A stretch of 64,000 bases of DNA from Rutstroemia sp. NJR-2017a BVV2 (taxonomy: Eukaryota > Ascomycota > Leotiomycetes > Helotiales > Rutstroemiaceae): NCBI GenBank assembly GCA_002946415.1, contig NJPS01000013.1:186001-250000 (forward strand), written 5' to 3'. A program made the translations under genes and the position numbers. Every line of letters starts with the position of its first letter. Position 1 is the first letter of the stretch. The notes beneath the pieces are model-generated. The model was given only the letters and a program-made list of their open reading frames with translations. It made no database searches and was not told the origin of the DNA. Below, piece after piece: positions 59,095 to 64,000 of this stretch.

Positions 59095-60370
59095 ACTAGA
59101 TGTCTATACAACCTAACGAAGATGGACTATTTGGTGTGGGTCTAGTTACTATCGAAGGAGAGAAGATGTATTACTAGTATTCTAGTCTTTTGTATGTTCT
59201 AGTCGGTAGCTTGTTCAAGAACTGAGTGCCAGGGCGAAGACTCATGAGTCCTGAGGTCGCCGGAATGGAGTATACGCAATTTTTATACTCATTTTAGGGG
59301 ATTTTCGACGTATAGTCTGAGAGCTGATTTAGGGTGGAAATAACGTAGGTTGTGATTCTGGGGTTGTGTGACGTAGTAATACAACTGGGAGAGGGATATG
59401 GAGAGAAAATGTGTCTAAGATCTTCCCAAGTATCTATACACTTCACTGCTGGGTGGATATCACATTAAATTGAATAAGCTACGAGTTTGACCTCCTGGGT
59501 AGCACGAAGTAGTTCGGCTCCTACAAACTGCTTCCGCATATCTGAGCTCGCTAGGATAGAATTGCTGCCTAGTAGTATTCCTCACGGCCCGCTAGTGCTA
59601 ATCTATACTTCGCCTTCAACGGGTGCTCTGGGACCATTTGACGGGAATTCACAGCTATGGGTGTACTTTCAAACTGTATTTCCTACTACTTTCCTGTATA
59701 TAGACACCTTAACTGCCGTTACATCTACAGCTTTATAATCCCAAGTTTCCTAATCCTACACTTGCGAAGTGGTCGGCCAGTTTTGACTTCTAAAGTTCTA
59801 ATATACGTGATGCATCTTGTCTCTGGTTTCACATTGACAAATTGAGGGTCGACGTGAATGGATGAGAGGACCAGTGGGGCAGGGATACTAACAGGAGAGA
59901 GGAACTCGAGTGTTTGATAAGGTTGGAGCAGAACTACTGCAGAGAGTAGTAGTAGTTAGGACCATGCCGAGGAATTTCTCCGAGGGCTTTTTCCAACGGA
60001 AACCGCTCCACATCTGCCAACCTCATACCAGGGTCACAAATTTTGTACTTGCGAGCAACTATGCTCGAACTCTGATAGCAAAGAGCCAGGTAGTTTCTGA
60101 TATTGAGCATATATACCTGTGCATCAATCACAGGAACATTGGTTCGCTTCACCCACCAGCTGTATTGTGATTCTATCAAGGCAACTGCATCGCGTCTACG
60201 CTGCGTAAAAGAAAACTTCACTCATACTCAAATGTACTAGGGTTTTCCCAACAGCTTCAATATCATATTGGAGGCTCACATTATCAATACAATGCGCAAA
60301 ACCCCCTCCATCAGACCCAGTGCAGAATCAATATCCATCTGCCCAGATTCAAATCCTCCAAACCTTGAGC
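59095..60370. other. Convergent intergenic region, possible short relic
   Basis: Lies between the NLR and the inhibitor gene. A 95-codon minus-strand ATG frame at 59934-60221 reads RRRDAVALIESQYSWWVKR and RLADVERFPLEKALGEIPRH. It has an ordinary coding look but no recognised family and no partner exons; it may be a relic. Otherwise nothing is supported. Confidence 0.35.
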
Positions 60371-60744
60371 TCACTGCGTCGTAATAACTCCATCAACCTC
60401 GACGCTTTCCACACTCGGGTGCGCATCAAGAGCACCGATAGTATCATCCGGCAGCGAAGCGCTGTCAATGGTTGTCAGACTTCGAGCTGTAATACGTTAC
60501 GTCGAGAGGAAGAGCACTTACCTAAAGCCCTTGAAGATGGTAAACTCTTGCTCGATCGTCCCTCCTTGGTTTTTGATTTTTTGCTTCAGGCTTTGCTTTT
60601 ATCAGTATTGGTAAAGAATACGTTAGAGGGTTCATACTCGGCTACATCTGCGTCCGTGGCGTCTTCTTTGCAGGTGAACTATGCGTGTTAGTGAATGCTG
60701 GTTTGAATCATGTGGGAATGGATGAGTACAATGTAGGAAGGCAT
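60371..60744 (-). CDS. Proteinase inhibitor I9-domain protein, short form
   Basis: Four minus-strand exons: 60744..60730, 60678..60638, 60590..60522, 60461..60371; 71 residues. It reads MPSYIFTCKEDATDADVAD, a helix LKQKIKNQGGTIEQEFTIF, KGFSASLPDDTIGALDAH, and PSVESVEVDGVITTQ. This is the I9 (subtilisin propeptide-like) fold of free inhibitors such as yeast PBI2: a beta-alpha-beta repeat with the GF(S) turn and a terminal D-G-x-x-TTQ. It should bind and inhibit a subtilase, such as vacuolar proteinase B, or act as a chaperone. The first exon is only 15 bp, which hides the gene from simple reading-frame searches. No signal peptide, so cytosolic. The neighbour at 61303-61777 is its paralogue. 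Confidence 0.85.
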
Positions 60745-61302
60745 GGTGAGGTTTTGATAGTATTGTCCGAAGGAGAGCTGAGTGATAGAATGTGAGTTGT
60801 TGAGAATGCACATATTCTGAGCTGAGTGCGGGAGTTATGTCGTCTTATCATCCTTGGCGGCGGGGTAGATAGATTAGGCAGGTGAAACGAAAATGGACCC
60901 ATAATGTCACAAGATGTATGCCATGGCAGTGAATGTGTTTTACTTTGTCTTATACTGTAATTCGCCGTTCAAAGCATTCTCTAAGCATTTAAAGCTGTGA
61001 ACAACAGTGGGTATCATCTCGTTGACGGACAAATAAGCTGGGACCTCGGGCTGTTTTAAGGGGATCCGCGTCACGGTTTGTCGTCCTTTTTCTGGTGTGT
61101 AGTACGCGCACAACGAGAACGTATAACAAGGTCGCACAGAAACCTCAGTCACCCCAAGATAGAGAAAATGAAATTGCGACAACGTTTATGTCATTCATGG
61201 TGTCTGCGAAATAGTCTACTCTATACCAAAACCAAAACCCCTATGTCCCGAACCGAAGCGAGTATCCCCTTATCCTTATCCCCTTTCCATGATATTTATG
61301 AT
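60745..61302. other. Gap between the two inhibitor genes
   Basis: Holds the promoter of the short inhibitor gene and the 3' side of the longer one. No other feature is seen. Confidence 0.4.
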
Positions 61303-61777
61303 CTACTGGGTCGTGACTTGGCCATCGGCAGACTCGGTGGAGACATGTTCGACGGAATCAAGGGCGTGCACCGACCCGGGTTTGAAAACAACGCTGCGTT
61401 TACGTTAGCATCTGCAACGCTGTGTAGATCTGCCGTTGAATGCGCATGATAGAATACTTACGAGAACCCAGGGTAGAGCGAAGATTTGCTGTAGATGTAA
61501 CCTCCAGATTCCTCGGCCTTCTTTATTGCCCTATTCGCTATCAGTAAGGATGCTTCACGGAATGTGGCAGGAGGAAGAGGTCATTCCAAGTTTAGATCAC
61601 GTACTCTTTCAGTTGCTTCTGTTGAGTCTCTTCGGGAATATCCTGCTTTTTCTGATCCTTTTCGGCGATGGTGACCTTGAAGTTGTTAGGCATGTACTCC
61701 AAATTAGGATGTGGATAATTCCCTACCAGGAGCTTCTCCCCACCCTCGTACTCCTTGGGAATGCTATCTTCAGACAT
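61303..61777 (-). CDS. Proteinase inhibitor I9-domain protein with N-terminal extension
   Basis: Three minus-strand exons: 61777..61605, 61530..61462, 61393..61303; 110 residues. The core reads FKVTIAEKDQKKQDIPEE, QLKEAIKKAEESGGYIYSK, SSLYPGFSVVFKPGSVHALD and SVEHVSTESADGQVTTQ, the same I9 pattern as the gene at 60371-60744. A 30-residue extension (MSEDSIPKEYEGGEKLLVGN...) precedes it and shows no signal peptide. The 69-bp middle exon and 91-bp last exon have exactly the lengths and phases of the paralogue's. Likely a cytosolic or vacuole-related subtilase inhibitor. The extension may add a binding surface; its role is unknown. Confidence 0.85.
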
Positions 61778-62427
61778 GTTCACTTTGATTGTGGAAATTT
61801 TTTAGTTGTGACGGTGAGTATTGCGTGATGGTTCGAGGACTGATAGAATGGTGGTAAGATTATTGTGTAGGAGTACAAGATGTAGAAACAGAAATGGAGG
61901 GGTAATCGGGGTCCTTATGTATGACCACTCTGTTTCACATGGAATGTCGTTGCCCATTTTCAGGACCCCGCCCCGCAGTCTAATTGATCACTGGAGCATA
62001 TTTGAGCAAGCTAGGCAAGTACGTCATCTCAGCTCGTTGCCAGACACGTATTGGAACCCTGCCTGGATATGCGTACGACCGGCTCTAGGCCTTTCATCCT
62101 ACAATCCTTCTCAGCCAAAGATGGTTGATTCGATGAGCAGATGTCTAACATATCCACAAGAGCTGAGACACCCTTGGAAAACAAGGAAACCTCGTACCTC
62201 CGTGAGAAGTCACAAGTCCCAACTTCAGCCACACCTACATGCACAAAAGCAGATAAGCGATAAGGAGGGGCAGAATGGAACACTAGCCTCTTACGAACTA
62301 GCGCGGCATCGGGATAAATTTTAAGCGTGCCGACGGCGATAAAAAAAATATTGCGAGAAGGTCCAGAATTTCAATGCTGTTGTCGTTGCGCTGAGGACAA
62401 GGCTTACAGTGCCTCAATTCGTCAACC
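61778..62427. promoter_or_regulatory. Divergent promoter region between inhibitor and BMS1 genes
   Basis: 650 bp containing start regions for the minus-strand inhibitor and plus-strand BMS1. Open frames here are unstructured. An A-run lies near 62340, before BMS1. Confidence 0.4.
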
Positions 62428-64000
62428 ATGGAAGACCAAAAGAACAGACCTCATCGTGCTTCCAAAGAGAAGAAGAAGCAGCAAGGAGGTTAGTGTGAAT
62501 TTTCTAATGGCATTTGCGCATTCTAACAACACCGTAGACCGAAACCCCAAGGCGTTCAGTTTCGCAAACCCGGGAAGATTGGCAAAAACTGCTGCGCGGT
62601 CTCACGATGTAAGTCAACAACTATACAGAAGCTGTGCTCGGTAACGCTGACCGCTCTAGATCAAAGAAAAACGTCTTCATGTTCCTCAAGTCGATCGATT
62701 GCCGGAAGAACCACCGCCACGGCTCGTCACAATCGTTGGACCACCGGGTGTTGGAAAGACTACATTGTTGAAATCATTGGTCAAGCGATATGCGAAAGAG
62801 ACACTCTCCGATCCCCAAGGACCCATCACAGTAGTTACCTCGAAACGACAAAGACTCACATTTGTAGAATGTCCTAACGAACTCGAAGCGATGGTCGACC
62901 TTTCGAAAGTGGCGGACATCGTACTGTTGATGATTGATGGAAATTTTGGGTTTGAGATGGAGACCATGGAGTTCCTGAATATCTTGTCATCAAGTGGTAT
63001 GCCGGGAAATGTCTTTGGCATTCTTACCCATCTAGATCTCTTTCGAAAACCACAAACCCTCAAAGATGCGAAGAAGCGACTAAAAAATCGATTTTGGAGC
63101 GAGCTATACCAGGGCGCACATCTGTTTTATCTATCAGGGGTCATCAATGGACGATATCCGGACCGAGAAATTCATAATCTGTCAAGATTTATTTCGGTCA
63201 TGAAGAATCCACGTCCATTGATTTGGCGCAATACTCATCCTTACACAATTATCGATAGTTTCAGGGATATTACACATCCGACTAAGATTGAGGAAGACGA
63301 GAAATGCGATCGGACAGTCGTTCTGTCCGGATACCTTCGAGGAACCAACTTCGCCGCTCAGGGTCAAAGAGTGCATATACCAGGCCTCGGGGACTACACG
63401 GTGTCCAATATGGAAGCATTACCAGATCCATGTCCGACGCCATATATGGATCAAGCAATTGCGAAGGCTTCTGGGAAGACGGGTCGTAGACGATTGGATG
63501 AAAAAGAAAAGAAACTACATGCGCCAATGTCTGATAAAAGCGGACTTAAAATTGACGGAGACACAATCTGGATCACTCGCGAAAAGGGATTTAATTTCGA
63601 CAAGGAGGCAGAAGATGGAGAACGTGGGGAAGGAGAAGAAATGATTGTTGGGCTCCAAGGAGAAAGAAGACTACTTGGTGAAACCGAAGAGGGTGTACGA
63701 TTATTCAGTAATGGCGAGACTATCAAATCACTGCCGCAAGACGATTCAGGTCGCAAACACCCAAGATCCGCAAGATTTGTGGATGGTGATCAAGCCTCGG
63801 ACGCGGAGATGTACGAAGATGATGAATCCGTCAGTGGTGAGGAATTAGGCTCGGATGACGAAGCAGAGATCTCCGAGGATAAGCTAGGAAAGGCGTTCAG
63901 GAAAGACGAGGACAAACCTGGTGGTGATGTAGAGTTTGCCGACAGTGACTCTGATCTCGGCTCCATATCCGGTGATGACTTTGATGGAGAAGACGACTCG
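62428..64000 (+). CDS. BMS1: BMS1 ribosome biogenesis GTPase (5' part, cut by window end)
   Basis: Three exons visible: 62428..62488, 62538..62608 and 62660 to the window end, with 491 residues shown of an expected ~1150-1200. BMS1 is a nucleolar GTPase that works with Rcl1 in the small-subunit processome for early 40S assembly. The N-terminus reads HRASKEKKKQQGDRNPKAFS and FANPGRLAKTAARSHD, diagnostic for the family. The G1 P-loop GPPGVGKTT is at 71-79; the G2-G4-like region includes FVECPNELEAMVDLSKVAD, VLLMIDGNFGFEMETME and ILTHLDLF (THLD replacing NKxD, as is usual in Bms1/Tsr1). DQAIAKASG... and a very acidic stretch (SVSGEELGSDDEAEISED) continue to the edge. The C-terminal domain lies beyond the window. 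Confidence 0.97.

Noticed and set aside
1..64000. CRISPR arrays, bacterial-type operons, prophage
   Set aside because: None expected in a fungal nuclear genome and no spaced direct-repeat array was seen.

Overview
The window is nuclear DNA of a filamentous ascomycete fungus. Genes lie on both strands and carry many short introns (mostly 45-80 bp, GTRNGT donors, CTAAC/CTAAT-like branch points, YAG acceptors). The proteins are fungal: elongation factor 3, a DUF7025-type AAA ATPase, a PNP/NB-ARC/TPR NLR, a Ptr2-type transporter and fungal wall-acting glycosidases. The overall impression is a leotiomycete (Botrytis/Sclerotinia-like), but this is recall of protein flavour and not a search result. 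Exon joins were derived by hand from reading-frame phase and splice signals; each multi-exon model given with joins closes in frame unless stated.

Layout. 0.2-5.1 kb: a C2H2 finger protein (-), a second C2H2 gene with an unclear 5' end (+), and a small coiled-coil gene whose best splice model has an in-frame TGA. 5.1-10.3 kb: almost gene-free, with one weak minus-strand candidate and many microsatellites. 10.3-13.5 kb: a five-exon AAA ATPase, followed by a (GTCTG)14 repeat and an 84-bp palindrome. 15.2-19.8 kb: mitochondrial malate dehydrogenase (-), an intracellular GH5 glucanase-like gene (+) and a small secreted protein (-). 19.8-24.5 kb: gene-poor, with a gypsy reverse-transcriptase relic. 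24.5-28.0 kb: eEF3. 29.4-31.3 kb: an MFS exporter. 33.2-34.2 kb: a GPI-type GH128 glucanase. 35.1-37.0 kb: two unrecognised minus-strand genes, one with a 23-residue charged repeat. 38.5-41.9 kb: peroxisomal 3-ketoacyl-CoA thiolase with a PTS2 signal, and a secreted GH5 mannanase (both -). 43.7-44.6 kb: a glutathione S-transferase. 46.2-51.4 kb: a possible small secreted protein, a POT/PTR peptide transporter and an ATP-grasp ligase. 52.0-53.4 kb: a mitochondrial PDK/BCKDK-type kinase (-). 54.6-59.1 kb: the NLR. 60.4-61.8 kb: two tandem I9-type proteinase inhibitor genes (-). 62.4 kb to the end: the 5' part of BMS1.

Functional themes. Core metabolism and translation (MDH, thiolase, kinase, eEF3, BMS1) are interspersed with accessory genes: three polysaccharidases, an MFS exporter, a GST, a co-oriented transporter/ATP-grasp pair that could form a small peptide-metabolite module, and an NLR beside a duplicated inhibitor pair. 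The least expected items are the two I9 genes, visible only after splicing by hand and sharing identical 69-bp and 91-bp exons; the octapeptide array in the NLR tail, with a hydrophobic-Ser-x-x-acid pattern; and the transporter/ATP-grasp pair with a perfect 25-bp duplication in the ligase leader.
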